In this document: positions 63,980 through 64,000 of the stretch, piece after piece
How positions within the stretch are numbered: the stretch's first letter is position 1
Layout of the letters: every line of letters starts with the position of its first letter
Assembly (NCBI GenBank): GCA_018826515.1
Contig: JAHKAM010000055.1
Coordinates: 1-64,000 of the forward strand
Length of the DNA: 64,000 nucleotides
Source of the DNA: Alphaproteobacteria bacterium
GTDB lineage: Bacteria > Pseudomonadota > Alphaproteobacteria > Caulobacterales > Caulobacteraceae
Reading direction: 5' to 3'
Position numbers and translations under genes: made by a program
The notes under the pieces: model-generated
Seen by the model: only the letters and a program-made list of their open reading frames with translations
Told to the model about the DNA's origin: nothing
Databases searched by the model: none

Positions 63980-64000
63980 CGGCTCAGCCGGCCGGATCGC

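Overview
The window looks like a near-origin segment of a GC-rich alphaproteobacterial chromosome of the order Caulobacterales, most like Brevundimonas or a close Caulobacter relative. This rests on gene order recalled from Caulobacter (cenR, ntrZ, leuS, lptE, holA, parB, parA, rsmG, mnmG, mnmE, rho, hemJ, hemH, hemE, then an origin-like gap, then ppsR, maf, aroE, coaE, dnaQ, secB). Perfect ParB-binding palindromes, CtrA-type TTAA-N7-TTAA sites and an NtrZ-like protein agree with it. No database was searched.

Layout. 1-9.4 kb: the 3' part of ftsK, a 49-residue membrane protein, lolA, a candidate small RNA, xth, an SLC13-type permease, an exported protein, cenR, yggS and a ThiE-like gene with interlocked start codons, ntrZ and a DUF3576 lipoprotein. 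9.5-13.7 kb: leuS-lptE-holA. 13.7-24.2 kb: a mostly minus-strand block for chromosome segregation (parB, parA), RNA modification (rsmG, mnmG, mnmE), transcription termination (rho) and haem synthesis (hemE-hemH-hemJ, overlapping ATGA junctions). Three parS sites lie here. 24.2-24.7 kb: an intergenic gap with the hallmarks of the chromosomal origin. 24.7-28.3 kb: a plus-strand, tightly overlapping run ppsR-maf-aroE-coaE-dnaQ, followed by secB on the other strand, a Tim44-domain gene and mltA. Transcription thus diverges from the gap, as expected for an origin.

31-40 kb: a HerA-like ATPase, an AI-2E family transporter, an outer-membrane barrel protein and the 1621-residue NAD-glutamate dehydrogenase (gdhZ type). 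40-49.7 kb: a universal stress protein, an NfuA-like Fe-S scaffold, two XRE regulators, then tsaB-rimI-fur-miaB-phoH-ybeY-lnt, a third XRE regulator and a lipoprotein. 49.8-52.9 kb: coaBC, dut, a small membrane protein and dapB. 52.9-60.5 kb: heat-shock genes (dnaJ, dnaK with a sigma-32-like promoter, grpE, hrcA) with an exported protein, alkB and a dienelactone hydrolase between them. 60.5-64 kb: rph, two lipoproteins, an acyltransferase and a CHAP-domain protein.

Almost all genes are conserved housekeeping genes. I found no prophage, transposase, CRISPR array, tRNA or rRNA. The notable unannotated material is non-coding: the origin, the parS set, a candidate small RNA, and four families of short palindromic repeats, two of which sit exactly in the gaps between convergent genes while another forms the ribosome-binding sequence of holA. 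I see no clear new biological system; these DNA-level patterns are the best leads.
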